This document shows, piece by piece, positions 23,167-35,035 of a stretch of 64,000 nucleotides of DNA. The translations under genes and the position numbers were made by a program. The notes under the pieces are model-generated. The model was given only the letters and a program-made list of their open reading frames with translations. It was not told the origin of the DNA and ran no database searches. Every line of letters begins with the position of its first letter. Within the stretch, counting starts at the first letter, position 1. The stretch is from contig OX359266.1 in NCBI GenBank assembly GCA_947179155.2, positions 14,460,098 through 14,524,097 on the forward strand, written 5' to 3'. This DNA comes from Hedera helix. Taxonomy: Eukaryota; Streptophyta; Magnoliopsida; Apiales; Araliaceae.

Positions 23167-23919
23167 TGTAACGCCCCCAAAATCCCCGCGCTTTCGATGC
23201 GGCTAACCTTGTGCGTTAATTTCATACATCTATCGACTTAACCAATGATCCCATAATCATATTGGTTGAAATAGTCTTATTTTAGACTATACATTAACAA
23301 TTTCTCTTAACATTGTCCCTGGATCTTAACTTGATCTCAGTCTCATAAGTATACAAGTATCAACTTGTATTTCATCCGTATAAATGGATAAAACCATATA
23401 TAACGGTTTAATTTTAACCTTAGGATTTAAATATTCTATATACGTCCACTTGTAACGGTCTCATTCGTACTACAAGTATCAATATACAAAGATATCTCTT
23501 CATATCAATAATCCTACTTCTATGGTATTCAGAATAGTAATAACGAGTTATACCTGGGTCCGAGGAACCTTAACGATGGATTTGACCAGTCAACATCGCT
23601 TAGTTCTGTCTCAGATGTACAACACTCACAAGTTATTTACCGATCCTCATCCAGATAAATAGATCATTATCAATACTATGTTAAATTTTAACAATTCTAG
23701 GTTATATCAAAATAAAGACATAACAACATTCTGATGATAATTATTTATATCATTCATTCAATATTCGGTTACATGTTTGTTTGTTCGTATTACAACAATC
23801 ATTATGACATATACAAATACAATCAATTTACATGAAAACCTAATCTATGCTGCATCTTTAAGTTCATGATCTTCTTAACGTTCATCTTTAATCTGCAAAT
23901 AAGGTTTTATTCGCAAGAA

Positions 23920-23947
23920 TGAGCACGACGGCTCAGCAAGTCTAACA
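23920..23947 (-). promoter_or_regulatory. 28-bp block conserved with LTR B
   Basis: The plus strand starts TGAGCACGACGGCTCAGC and ends CTAACA. The reverse complement occurs without mismatch at 50285-50312, while surrounding sequence differs. In element sense TGAGC and GCTCA can pair as a small stem. The function is unknown. Confidence 0.8.
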
Positions 23948-24954
23948 TACAGCACATACGCAGTTTATGCTTTCATATAAACTTTAACATGCATTCACTG
24001 AACATAATTCTCCATTTAATATCACATATAACTCACGTTCCAACAATTTATATCACATTGACACACAAAGTGTATAAATCATGTTCGTAAATCGTAAACA
24101 TAAAACATAACAGTTAGAAGGCTTGTAAACATCAGTTAAAGACTTCACATATCATCTATTGCATAATAACATGACATTACACATCTCATTTAACATTTTA
24201 ACAATACTACACAAGTAGCACATAGCAAGAGTTAGAAGACTTGCCTTGAAACCGTTTTAGGGTTTTCCCGGGAAATCGTTAAACGCCTACAAAAAGGGTT
24301 ACGCGACCCCGAATGTTAGTTTAACAAATTTTCCTTTTGAATAAGTCTTAGAATAACTTAACTACACTATTTTCATAGGTGAAATTATTTGGAAAATTGG
24401 CTAACTCAAAAACTCATTTTTAAGCCAAATTTTCGGATTTGGGCAGATTGTTGGACTGCCAGACCCCGGCTCGGTTAAACGGCCATAACTTCTTCGTTTT
24501 AAAACATTTTTGAGTCGTTCAAAATTTCACGCGTTCGTAACTTCCGTACCTACAACTTTCATTCAGACAAAAGTTAGAGATTCCTTACTGATTTACACAT
24601 ATTTCCCATTAAAGGGACTGATCTAAAACTGATTCATAATTCTGACCTCTTTTACAGTGACAGCCATAACTTTGTCATACGAAAACATTTTTGAGTGATT
24701 CTTGAGTCTAAATTGCTTAGAATTTCAATAGCTACAACTTTCATTTAGGTTTCTAAGGCAGATTCAGACTTTAAATTTTCGGAAATTTGAAACAAATATT
24801 CTGCGAGTATATTAAGCTTAGCTTTCTTTGATCCGATTGGTAAAACATGATACCTCAAGCATTAATTTGCTAAGATAATATGTTCTAACACTCCGTACCA
24901 CTTCATAACATAAAAATAACAAAATCATAAACCTACTTATATAAGATTTCATGA

Positions 24955-25515
24955 CTTTTTCTCAAGAACACGAAGAATGAATCGAAGAACACGAAAAACA
25001 CGAAGAACAAAGTTTCATCGTTCTTCGTTTCGACTACTAAAACTTGATGTCACAAGCATTATTTAGCAAGGCCATCATGTTTCATCATCCCATAACATTA
25101 AATTACCAAATCGTAAACCTACTTATGTAGAAATTATGACTTTTGCTCAAGAACACACGAAGAACACGAAGAACGAAAAATCGTACATGGTAACGACTTA
25201 TGTTCTTGAGCTTTTGGATTTCATACTTGAAATAATTTGAGCATTATAACTGCTTACATATGTGATTATAACACTTTATAATAGACAAAATTTGGTCATT
25301 ATAACGACTTGTTTACTTAAATATAACAATTTATAATAATACTCCAGAACATACGAAGAACACGGAGAACGGATAAACCGTACATGGATACGACGTATGT
25401 TCTTGAACTTTAAACTATGAAATGAAATTTGACATAACAACGACTTGCTCAAGTCATAAGGAACACGCAGAACGAAAAATCGTACATGGCTACGACTTAT
25501 GTTCTTGAGCCTCAT
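24955..25515. repeat. Dispersed tandem-like repeats in LTR C
   Basis: Several copies of a block with GAACACGAAGAAC, then CGTACATGG, then CGACTTATGTTCTTGAG occur near 24965, 25145, 25340 and 25460, spaced irregularly. Each contains CTCAAGAAC and its inverse GTTCTTGAG, so each unit can fold. Confidence 0.8.
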
Positions 25516-25691
25516 CGATAAAAATAAACATTACAATAACTAAGAATCGTACCTTTTGTTATTGCAAGCTTTAACTATTTCTTTGCAATTTCCAATACAT
25601 GAATTATAACTAGGAGTAATAGATATAGAGAGTAATTTTGCTCTTGCAAAAGCTTTGGAAAAAGATGAAGAAATGAATGAGTTTAGCTTCC

Positions 25692-25699
25692 TATTTATA
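25692..25699 (-). promoter_or_regulatory. Putative TATA box of LTR C
   Basis: The minus strand reads CCTATAAATAGG, a strong TATA match in the middle of the LTR. The transcript start would lie a few tens of bases to the left. Confidence 0.55.
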
Positions 25700-25799
25700 G
25701 GAAAATCAAAGGTCGGGGTAATTTGGTCATTAGTTAAAAAGACCAAGGGCATTTTAGTCTTTTCGCCCATTATTTAATTAATAAAACTAAAATAATATC

Positions 25800-25890
25800 T
25801 AGAGTGTGCTAGGCGTGTGCCAGCGTGTGCCAGGCGTGTGCCAGCATGTGCCAGCGTGTGACAGGCATGCGCCAGCATGTGCCAGCCACA
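25800..25890. repeat. GTGTGCCAGC minisatellite in LTR C
   Basis: About eight imperfect 10-11 bp units of the form GTGTGCCAG(G)C follow one another, with single-base variants such as GCATGTGCCAGC. It lies just upstream of the putative TATA box in element sense, so in U3. Confidence 0.9.
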
Positions 25891-26339
25891 CTCTTACCCA
25901 CTTTTTCTTCCGTTTTCAGCATATCGGATAAATCGCGTACGATTAATTTAAAATATTTCGCATTAGTAATATAAGTTTTAATTACTTATACATATTTTAT
26001 TCATAAAATACATCATACAGTATTAATATGATGTCTCGTCTGACCCTCAAAGTTTTTCTTGAATTAATCTCGGATAACCTTCCGTGTATTTTTCTCAAAT
26101 ACACCTACCGGGCGACGCGATTGATAAATTTCTTTCATTCTAGACACTAATTATGATTGAATAATATAATTAGGTATTAATCTGATAAATTTGATTATTC
26201 AAATTTAATGTTAACCTATCTCATGATCCGTTTGATGAAAACAATACGGATGAATTAGCAGTTAATTATATAACAGTCTGATTCCAACTAATTTGGTTAA
26301 CTTCTACTGATTTAAAAATTTGATATTACTGAGTTTTGT

Positions 26340-26945
26340 TCCGAATGAACACTTTTCGGTAAAGTGAAAAGTCCAAAAGACTTGGCACGTTTTTCGGTGA
26401 ATAGTGTTTTTGATGACCATTTCTCAGAAAATGGTTAGAAGACCAAAAAGTCAAAAATAATATTTATTTTTGTCTTTTCCCTATTTCGTCTTATTCCCGA
26501 CACACTTTTCGAGAAAATCTTTTATTGCTTATTACGCACCGGTGTTGCATACAAACACTGTATCCATCAACGGTTTGATCAAAAAACGGAAAGCGTTTTC
26601 GTTTGAAGAGCGATTTACGTTTTATTTATGGAAAAATATCAGTGGCTCCCTGGTATCTATTCCCCGTATAAATGCTATATCGTGAAATAGAAAAAGTCCA
26701 AACGTTGAAAAGAACGTTCAAAAAGACGATAAACGTTTTCTCGTAAATCGTGTCTTTTTCGTCTTTTTCCCAAGAAAATTTTATTGATTCTCTGGCATCT
26801 AAACCTCATATTATCACTATGTCGTGAAATACAAGAAGTCCTACAGATGAAAGAAACGATCAAACGAATGAAAAACGTTTCTTCATGAATAGTGCTTTTT
26901 ACACGTTTTTCGAGAAAAACTTTTACTGACTATTACGTGTTTTTA
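26340..26945. repeat. Degenerate long tandem repeats in U3 of LTR C
   Basis: Three or so imperfect units share GTGAA(A)TA, AAAAGTCC, AAACGTTT and TTTTTCGAGAAAA words, spaced roughly 190 bp. The spacing and extent are estimates by eye. Confidence 0.5.
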
Positions 26946-27384
26946 AAGCGTGGGAAGGTTGAATCTTGAAACAGAATGTCAATTTAACCTTCACATTTTG
27001 CTCAAGGGCCTAGGTTATTTTCTAGGGTTTAGACCCTAGGGTTAGGGTTTAGGTTTTAACTCTTTTTCCAATTTAGGTTTTTGCCCTAAATTGACTTTTG
27101 ATTTTTAATAAGTGTTACGGTTAACTACTTGAACCAAAACACAAAATCCTACACATAGATATTTCATACAACACATTTAAAAGCTCAATTCAAGCTTTAC
27201 TAATCACATAACACATAGTTTATGTTAAAGAATTTAACCTCTTAGTTGTATACGATCGTAGTTTCGAGTCGTATATATTCTTTAAGATAGCTCAAGGTAT
27301 GCTTGAGCAATCAATCTTAGGTTTTGAATTGACAACCTTGCTTAGATCTTGTTAGATCACTTTTGAAATATTTGGGATATTACA

Positions 27385-27523
27385 TTCAACCCAACTTACA
27401 GGAATTTCGTCCTCGAAATTAACTTTACAATTACTTTAGTCATTTAATATCATATTTATAAGTGCTATAAATATTCAGGATATTACATTCTCTCCTTCTT
27501 ATCAGAATTTCGTCCTCGAAATT
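27385..27523 (-). other. Duplicated PPT / LTR-start module of element C
   Basis: Two versions of the same module lie 103 bp apart. Each has, in element sense, AATTTCG-AGGA-CGAAATT, then a purine-rich segment, then TGTAATATCC. The outer hairpin is at 27506-27523 with its LTR-like start at 27487. The inner hairpin is at 27403-27420 with its start at 27384. Between them is a stretch of about 67 bp that starts like an LTR. The true 3' LTR start could be either; I take 27384. Confidence 0.7.
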
Positions 27524-29405
27524 ATAATATAATCATCTCCAATTTACTCTTCAATATGAATTTTCTAAATTCATCTTTTACTCACATTAAACCTCCAATA
27601 CTTTGATTAGGTCTAAACAATGTTCACTTATCTCTACACACTTCCTTTCATAACTCTAGGTTTTAAACCTCTTTTCATACTCGACATTCAGTCTCATTCT
27701 TCCTTTATCTTGGATTCTTCTCACTTATACAGCGGTCAATCAAGACCTTTACCTTATTCAAAAACTATGAATACTATAAAACCCATAATTTTTAAATCAT
27801 CATCCGGACTGGAAAACCATATCTTGTGTAGCAATCAATTAAGATTGAGAACACTTCATACTTTGTGTAGCAATCAATTAAGATTGAGAACACCATACAT
27901 TGTGTAACAATCAATTAAGATCGAGAACACACATACGTTGTACTTTAGGTGATCAGTCTGTCGTACCATATAAGACGCGGTTTATTGCGTCTATCGAATT
28001 CCTACGTCCGTTCTTTTTTCATAACCAAAGGTGTCTAGCCGAAACAATTGGCATTGACTCATATTTAAACCATTCAAACTTTTTGAAAAGCAATTTTATG
28101 ACTGTATACCGCACCTTGCAAAGTGCGTCGATGACTCATCATGTATCATCTTCATACCAGGTTAAATGGGGTGTTGATGAATAAATCATTTTTATTCTTC
28201 GCATTAAATCCGTCTAGCCAAAACAATTAGCATAGACATATGAATAACATAGCTAGTGAAGAACTAACAAAATTTTCCAGTTCAACTAGTGAACCACTCT
28301 TTTCAAAGGCACACAAGTGCGAATATAACCATGAAGATCTAGCATAGCTAGAAGATTTTTGAAATACCCTCAATCCTCTATCTTTTCCATTATTCTCTAA
28401 CCATAACGCAAGTTTTTCAAATATATAGTAATATAGTAAACTGATTGGTTGTATTAAACCAAGTACAAACAAATATATTAGTTCCCCTTCTCATCAACAC
28501 GGAATTGAAATGTCTCAGCGCACATTGGTACTGATCAATATCGCACTGAATAGACAAATCGTAGCCGCATCTCACAAGTCGGTTCGACTAACATATCATA
28601 GCCCAAGTCCATAACAAGGTTCGTTCGCTCAGTAACTAACATACAAATATTTTTAAAACTATAGTTATGACGTAACAACTACTAACTAGTCAATATAAAT
28701 ATATGAGAAAAGAATCACCTTCTCAAAATATATACAAAGAAGAGTTTGACATATGATTTTAATTTACTTATCAATATAGCAAACTGAGTTATTCCTCCAC
28801 CCAAGGACTAATGAATCAGTTCCCCGTCTCATCAACACTATCCTCAAATGATTTCATTCAGTGTGTAACCCGCTTTGAGAACACTGACCATGAATCATTC
28901 ATACCAACAGTGTAGTTAGATCGGTTCTCTGAAACATATTAAACTCTTTCCCATACAAGAGAGTCGTTCTACTTAGTTTTACCAAAATGAGTTTTCAATT
29001 GAAATCCCTAATCGTTCTATAACTATCTTAGTCACTTTCTTCTCTTAATTCATTCCTTCATCAATTACATTCCTTATGAGTTTACTCATCTCTTTTCTTA
29101 GGTATAATTACATAACATACCATACACACCATTTCATTTTTTTTTATGAAACGGTTTCACACAAAAACTAATAAGATTATTTTATCTTATTGCTTGCTTT
29201 GAGAACTCTTTATGAGTCTATTTAACTTCAGATATTCTCGTAAAGAGTTTATCTTTATTCATTATATTTCTTTCACATAATAATTTTTATGTATTAAGAT
29301 TTATACATATCTTTTAATTATTCACGGACTCTTCACAAGTCCATTTCTTCTTAGTCCATCAGATTATACTCCAAGGTACTTGTTACCTCGAAACTATAAT
29401 CCACT
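27524..29405 (-). other. Noncoding interior of element C
   Basis: About 1.9 kb with no gag, protease, RT or integrase motif on either strand. It includes three copies of a unit of roughly 40 bp containing GTAGCAATCAATTAAGATTGAGAACA words (about 27822-27930). Related short stretches such as CATCAACAC near 28493 and 28836 recur. This fits a large retrotransposon derivative that depends on another element's proteins. Confidence 0.7.
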
Positions 29406-29417
29406 GCTCTGATACCA
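29406..29417 (-). other. Primer binding site of element C
   Basis: The minus strand reads TGGTATCAGAGC, a perfect 12-base match to the tRNA-iMet site. It is separated by two bases from the LTR end GGCGTTACA at 29420. Confidence 0.93.
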
Positions 29418-29419
29418 AC

Positions 29420-29692
29420 TGTAACGCCCCCAAAATCCCCGCGCTTTCGATGCGGCTAACCTTGTGCGTTAATTTCATACATCTATTGACTTAACCAATG
29501 ATCCCATAATCATATTGGTTGAAATAGTCTTATTTTAGACTATACATTAACAATTTCTCTTAACATTGTCCCTGGATCTTAACTTGATCTCAGTCTCATA
29601 AGTATACAAGTATCAACTTGTATTTCATCCGTATAAATGGATAAAACCATATATAACGGTTTAATTTTAACCTTAGGATTTAAATATTCTAT
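29420..29692 (-). repeat. Truncated 5' LTR of element C (U5 end, 273 bp)
   Basis: Near-identical to 23167-23439. It stops at ATTCTAT, where the sequence switches to the opposite strand of the same LTR. A shared T at the junction allows at most 1-2 bp of microhomology. Confidence 0.92.
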
Positions 29693-30321
29693 TGTAATAC
29701 GAACAAACAAACATGTAACCGAATATTGAATGAATGATATAAATAATTATCATCAGAATGTTGTTATGTCTTTATTTTGATATAACCTAGAATTGTTAAA
29801 ATTTAACATAGTATTGATAATGATCTATTTATCTGGATGAGGATCGGTAAATAACTTGTGAGTGTTGTACATCTGAGACAGAACTAAGCGATGTTGACTG
29901 GTCAAATCCATCGTTAAGGTTCCTCGGACCCAGGTATAACTCGTTATTACTATTCTGAATACCATATAAGTAGGATTATTGATATGAAGAGATATCTTTG
30001 TATATTGATACTTGTAGTACGAATGAGACCGTTACAAGTGGACGTATATAGAATATTTAAATCCTAAGGTTAAAATTAAACCGTTATATATGGTTTTATC
30101 CATTTATACGGATGAAATACAAGTTGATACTTGTATACTTATGAGACTGAGATCAAGTTAAGATCCAGGGACAAAGTTAAGAGAAATTTTTAATGTATAG
30201 TCTAAAATAAGACTAATTTAACCAATATGATTATGGGATCATTGGTTAAGTCAATAGATGTATGAAATTAACGCACAAGGTCCGCCGCATCGAAAGCGCG
30301 GGGATTTTTGGGGGCGTTACA
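29693..30321 (+). repeat. Inverted LTR segment closing element C (629 bp)
   Basis: Reverse complement of 23167-23795 with scattered mismatches, ending in GGCGTTACA directly against the ACTGA duplication. With 29420-29692 it forms a palindrome with arms of about 270 bp around a loop of about 355 bp. Confidence 0.92.
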
Positions 30322-32211
30322 ACTGATCTTATCATTCCCTATTTTACCTTTTCCGATTATTTTACAGGTCTTGTTATCTCCAAACGTAACAATTCCATTT
30401 CTTCTTTTGAGAGATAGTTCCAACAATTTATCTTTGTCACCCGTTATGTGTCGAAAGCATCCACTATCTAGAACCCATTTTTGAGATGAAACTTTTGCTT
30501 TGAGACATACCTGAAATAAGAATACAGTTTACTGTTTTGGTACCCATTTCTTTTTGGGTCCATTTGTGTTAGTAACATTTGTTTCGGTTTTCTTTACCCA
30601 AACCTTCTTAATCTTTGTGTTGCAATTAGAATGTCCTTTAGTTCCACAATTTTGACAGGTAATAAATGGAGAACAATAATTCAATTTAACTTGTGATTTC
30701 AATATATTTGTATTAATCTTTTTAGTTGTTTCTTGATAACCAATCCCTTGTTTTTCATAGCTAGGTCTTTGTTTTCCTAACATGATTGTTAATTTTTTTT
30801 TCCTTAAACAACCCTAGCCAATGATACTTTTAATGATTCAATTTCTTTTTGTAATTCTCTAGTCTTATCATTATTCTCTTTTATGCATGAATTATCATTA
30901 AAAGCATCAATGCATACATCTCTCATTCTTATTTCATTTCTTAATTTCTCATTTTTACTATTCATATGATTTACTTTATTATAAAGTATTTTATTATAAT
31001 TATCTAGATAATCATTTTTAGCATATAAAATTCTCACATCTTGATGGTTTTTCCATTTTTTTTTCCTTCTATTAGGGTATCAACCTCATTCATTAGTGTA
31101 TTTATTAAATCTTTTAAGTACATATTCTTTTCTTTTAATTTTATATTTTCCTGTTTCAACAAATTATACTTAGTAGAAGTTACCTCACTTGTTTCTCCTT
31201 CAAGTCCCATGAAGCACACTTGAGCTATCTCATCGTTTACATCAATTTCTATGTCTGAATCATCACTCCACGTTACTAATGTCTTCTTCTTGTTGTCCTT
31301 GAAATTTGTCTTTCTTTTGTTCTTCAATTGAAGACAATCCTTTTTAAAATGACATGGTCGACCACATTCAAAGCATGTTTCTTCATTTGACTTTCCTTTG
31401 AACTTGTTGAATGGTGTGAGATTTTTCCTTTTGTTTATTCTTTGTAGCATCCCTTTTACCTTTCTAGACAGCATGACAATTTCTTCATCTGAGTCGTCAC
31501 TTGTTTCATCTTCTTTTCATGCATAGCTAACACCTTTTTTCTAGGAGTTTCCTCCTCATCATCATATCTTTTTAATTGATGTTCTTATTCTTCTAACTCT
31601 CCAAATAAAGTTAATGTATCTATAACAGAAATAGTAAAAGAATCTTAAAGAGTAGTTACTTTTGATGCAAACTTTTTGGGCATGGCCCGAAGTAGTTTTT
31701 TGTTGATCTCACCTTTAGGAATTGTCTTATCAAGTAACTTTAAGGAGTTCATGAGCACTGGAAACCTAGCCTGTGCTTCCTTAATGGTCTATTCTCTTTC
31801 TAGTTTGAACATCTGGTAGTCGTGCATAAGCATGCTCAGTTTTAGCTCTCTAACTTTTGATGTTACCTCATGACTTACTTTTAATGTATCCCAAATCTTC
31901 TTGGCCGTGCTGCATGATGAAACTTTGTCTATTTCAGATTGTATCATGCCACTAAGTTGTGTGTTCATTGCCTTTAAGTCATAAGATGTCATGTATACTT
32001 CGGTTGAATCCATTTCAGTTAGAACTTTTGGAGTGCCATCATCATTTCTTGGAGTGACTGGACCATTCTCTACAACCCACCACTCCAACTGATCCTTTTT
32101 TAGATAGATCCTTATTCGAAACTTCCAAAAATTATAGTTTTCGGTTCCATGCAGCAATGGATGCCGATTGGTTGATTGCCCTTCTTGTACGTTACTTCCG
32201 TATTGTGCCAT
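30322..32211 (-). pseudogene. Copia gag and protease start (broken), element D
   Basis: The minus strand starts MAQYGSNVQEGQ at 32211. The first 140 codons contain HGTENYNFWKFRIRIYL and KKIWDTLKVSHE, typical of copia Gag (UBN2-like) proteins that form the virus-like particle. After stops and frame changes come a CCHC zinc knuckle CFECGRPCHFKKDC (about 31340-31381), a Lys/Asn-rich coiled region, and a second degenerate knuckle CQNCGTKGHSNC (about 30640). The protease start reads DSGCFRHITGDK near 30430-30465. The frame is then interrupted by element C at 30322; the integrase half continues at 23166. Several internal stops make it inactive. Confidence 0.85.
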
Positions 32212-32259
32212 AACCAGATCTTACCCTATAAGTCACCTTTAAGACCAAGCTAAGTAGAG

Positions 32260-32276
32260 CCAAGCTCTCATACAAA
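32260..32276 (-). other. Degenerate primer binding site of copia D
   Basis: The minus strand reads TTTGTATGAGAGCTTGG next to the LTR end. It resembles TTGGTATCAGAGCTTGG (tRNA-iMet type) with two or three mismatches. Confidence 0.6.
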
Positions 32277-32277
32277 T

Positions 32278-34011
32278 TGAAATAAAATATAAGCACACTT
32301 AGAAGGGGGGTTGAATAAGTGTGGGAGAATCTATGTCCAATTTTTATTTTAAGAAAATAGTTTTTAAAACAGTATGCTGAATATACAAAACAGTAAGCTG
32401 AATGATCATGTAATTTGCTGAATTAGGAAAACAGTAGGTTGAATAGGATATATAGGTTACTGTTTTGACACAAAATATATGTAATAATTTGTTTTGTGCA
32501 CAGTTTAAATATGTTCACAATGAAACAAGTTAAATCAAACCACAAGATAATCAATCACATAGATATCAAGATTTTTACGTGTTTCGGCCCCTACCCACTA
32601 GTCTAGTGGCCTAATCCACGTCCAATACCAAATGGTATTAGAGATTTCTTTTATTGATAAATTCACTTCACAATTTACCCAATTACAATTCAAGTTCACT
32701 GCCTTTTCGAGGACTTTTCCTCCCAAGCACTTTATGCTTCCTGTTTCACTCTTGGGCACCCTTGAGTCCTTTGAGTCACTAAGCTCCCAAGCTTCCCTGC
32801 GAACTAATTGTGAATCCATTGATTAAGATAGGCTAAGATAGATAGACAAATACAAATAGTCCTATGATCAAAGCAAGAGTAATAAAAAATGCAAGACCCA
32901 CTATATGCAATGATCAATAATGAAACAATATTACCGAGTACAATTTGATCAGATTAAGTATTTAAGGAACTAGCTTTGAGATCTTCACACAATCAGATTA
33001 TCACTTGCTATCAAAAGATGAACATAATGGCTTTTCAAAATTTTGAGAGTATGTTTTCTACTATGTCTCTCTGTTTTTTTTTTTTTTTTTTAGAGATGAA
33101 TCATGTATATATATATATATATATCCATGACTGGTAAAGATGATTTACAGGATTATTATGTTACCGTTAGAGGATAATTGACTCAGAATCATTTAAGGTG
33201 ATTGAATACATCAATCATGTCAGAAACAAGATTTACTGATTATAGGTTTTTCTGACAACAGATTTGCACGTAGAGGTAAACCCTGATTTAAACCTTTGAT
33301 TGATAAGATCTGATAAACAAGTATGCGCAAGGGTAATCCCATAATTTAAACCACTGATTGATAGGTGTTTCCAAAACATAAGATGCCTATCAATCAATCC
33401 AACATTTTAAACACGAAAAATTTGTTCCTTACCAGTTTTAATATTTCCATAAAGCCCATCAATCAATCTATCCTTTAAATACAAAAAGAATGTTCCTTAC
33501 CAGATTTGATTGATTAATTTAATATTCAATATCACATATAAGGAACTGTTTTATGATCATACTCGATCCTGTGTATTTATGGTAATTATAGAATATTTCA
33601 GTTAATATATTTATATATGGTAGTGATCTGTTAATATCGTGAGATTGGGAGGAAATCATGTTACCATGTATGTAATGGAATCTAGAATGGCCTTGATTGA
33701 ATTAAATATTCAAGCTAAGATCTTACATTAGATACTATAAACAAGCTTGAGAATCAATCAGCTCCATTAATCCGCAAACCCAATCCAGCTTTGGTATGTG
33801 GCCTACTGAATGACAAATTTTGTTTAAACATCTCCCTGACCAGATAACAATATAAAACTTTGATCCAGTTTAGTACTCAGCCTGCTATATTGATGCATAA
33901 TTCTGTTTTTTCCAACTTCAGGATGCAATGAAGTTTGCTGCATGGTTAATATATACAACAACACATAACGTCATCATCAAAACATAAAGATGGAGTGTGA
34001 CCAAGTCAACA
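32278..34011 (-). repeat. 5' LTR of copia D
   Basis: 1734 bp, the partner of 16038-17751, with TG/CA ends. It includes a T-tract and an AT run (about 33069-33125) longer than in the other LTR. The right edge at 34011 abuts the resumed Tat LTR. Confidence 0.88.
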
Positions 34012-34207
34012 ATTGATACATTTATTTAAAACTTATACCAACTGGCAGCTCTGGTCAGTCGACCCATCATCATTAAAATTAACCTTTCAAAATTCCGTTG
34101 ACATTTATGCTGACTTTTCCTAAAAACACCACTTTAACAAGACAAATAACGATTTAATAAAATAAAAGGGACACTTTAGGGAAAGACCAAAATCTCTTGC
34201 GTCGACA
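34012..34207 (+). repeat. Tat/Ogre-like 5' LTR, right part
   Basis: It continues the LTR broken at 16037. It aligns with the reverse complement of about 39699-39890 (GGGAAAGA, CAAATAACGATTTAATAAAATAAAA and other words). It ends TCGACA at 34207, two bases before the PBS. Confidence 0.82.
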
Positions 34208-34209
34208 GT

Positions 34210-34227
34210 TGGCGACTCTACTAGGGA
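34210..34227 (+). other. Primer binding site of the Tat/Ogre-like element
   Basis: TGGCGACTCTACTAGGGA follows the LTR end CA with a GT spacer. It resembles the TGGCGACTCTGCTGGGG type used by Ogre elements, which I recall being assigned to tRNA-Arg. It differs by two transitions. Confidence 0.75.
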
Positions 34228-35035
34228 CTTTAGAGGGCTTAAGCCGCAATCAATCTTAATGCTTTCCTTTCCTAAATTTGTGTATTGCATGAATTAATGG
34301 AATGTGTGTATGCATATGTATGCGAATATTTGGGATGAATGTATACGAATGTATGTTTGTGATAAATGCCTTATATGTTTGGATGCTTTATTTTAATGTC
34401 ATCATATGCATACGGTGAGACGCGATGAATGTATGTTGTGTGATTCCTCCACCAGGAGGCGAACCTGTCGAATGTTGATTACCGGACTTAAAAGGGACGT
34501 TCCTCTGTAAGGCTCAGGAAAGGCACCACTCAGATCTACTCTAATTGAAAGAACGTCCATCGGTTAGATGAAGAAGATCTGGGTACCTTCATACCGAAAA
34601 GCCCGCGAGAGTAACCCTAGGGTAGGTCAGCTCCAGATAAACCCAACGATACGAAAAGTCTCTTCATGCCCTACTACTTCCTATATGCGAAATGTCGTGT
34701 GGCATATATTAATTAATCGTCTCGTATATATTGTCATCATGGTATAATGAAATCCCTAACCCTGTCTTGTTGGGAAAGATGAAAAACTATGGAACACTTG
34801 CATATCACATTAGCAGGCATATATTACATCCATGTTCATAGATATTGTCATCCTGTTAAAACAAAACCATTAACTTTGTTTTGCAAGAGAAGATTAAAAA
34901 ACCCTAAAACATACGTTTAGCATTAACATGCTTCCATATTTTCCATTTTTGTGAAACTAAACTCTGCTTTTTTGATTGTAGATTGGTCTTAAAACACGAC
35001 TGAGAGATTGCAAGGTTCGAACACCGCCCCTCAGA
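34228..35035 (+). other. Tat leader region, noncoding
   Basis: Untranslated leader between PBS and gag, with no ORF of note. It contains (C)TCCTCCACCAGGAGG-like self-complementary text near 34447. Nothing else is recognised. Confidence 0.5.

Larger units (their letters stand above)
23167..27384 (-). repeat. 3' LTR of element C (about 4.2 kb)
   Basis: On the minus strand it starts TGTAATATCCC at 27384 and ends GGGGCGTTACA at 23167. Its U5-proximal 270 bp recur directly at 29420-29692 with about one mismatch in the first 170 bp, and its U5-proximal 629 bp recur inverted at 29693-30321. Contents include a TATA-like site, a conserved block at 23920-23947, two repeat arrays and a minisatellite. 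Confidence 0.88.
23167..30321 (-). mobile_element. Element C: non-autonomous gypsy-type LTR element with inverted U5 ends at both termini
   Basis: A single insertion in the copia protease region, flanked by perfect 5-bp duplications ACTGA (23162-23166 and 30322-30326). Read on the minus strand from right to left, it consists of inverted LTR (30321-29693), a short piece of normal 5' LTR ending in GGCGTTACA (29692-29420), PBS, about 2 kb of noncoding interior, PPT and a complete 4.2 kb 3' LTR. Both outer ends are therefore the U5 end, TGTAACGCCC / GGGCGTTACA. There is no gag or pol, so the machinery must have come from a relative. The hairpin-PPT layout and LTR ends are Tekay-like. Confidence 0.88.

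Noticed and set aside
27005..27060. Telomere-like (TTTAGGG) words
   Set aside because: Only about two or three imperfect units on both strands, inside LTR C; too short to call an interstitial telomere.
23167..30321. Explaining element C as two separate insertions
   Set aside because: The ACTGA duplications sit exactly at the two outer LTR termini, and the copia frame continues across them. One integration explains this with fewer events.
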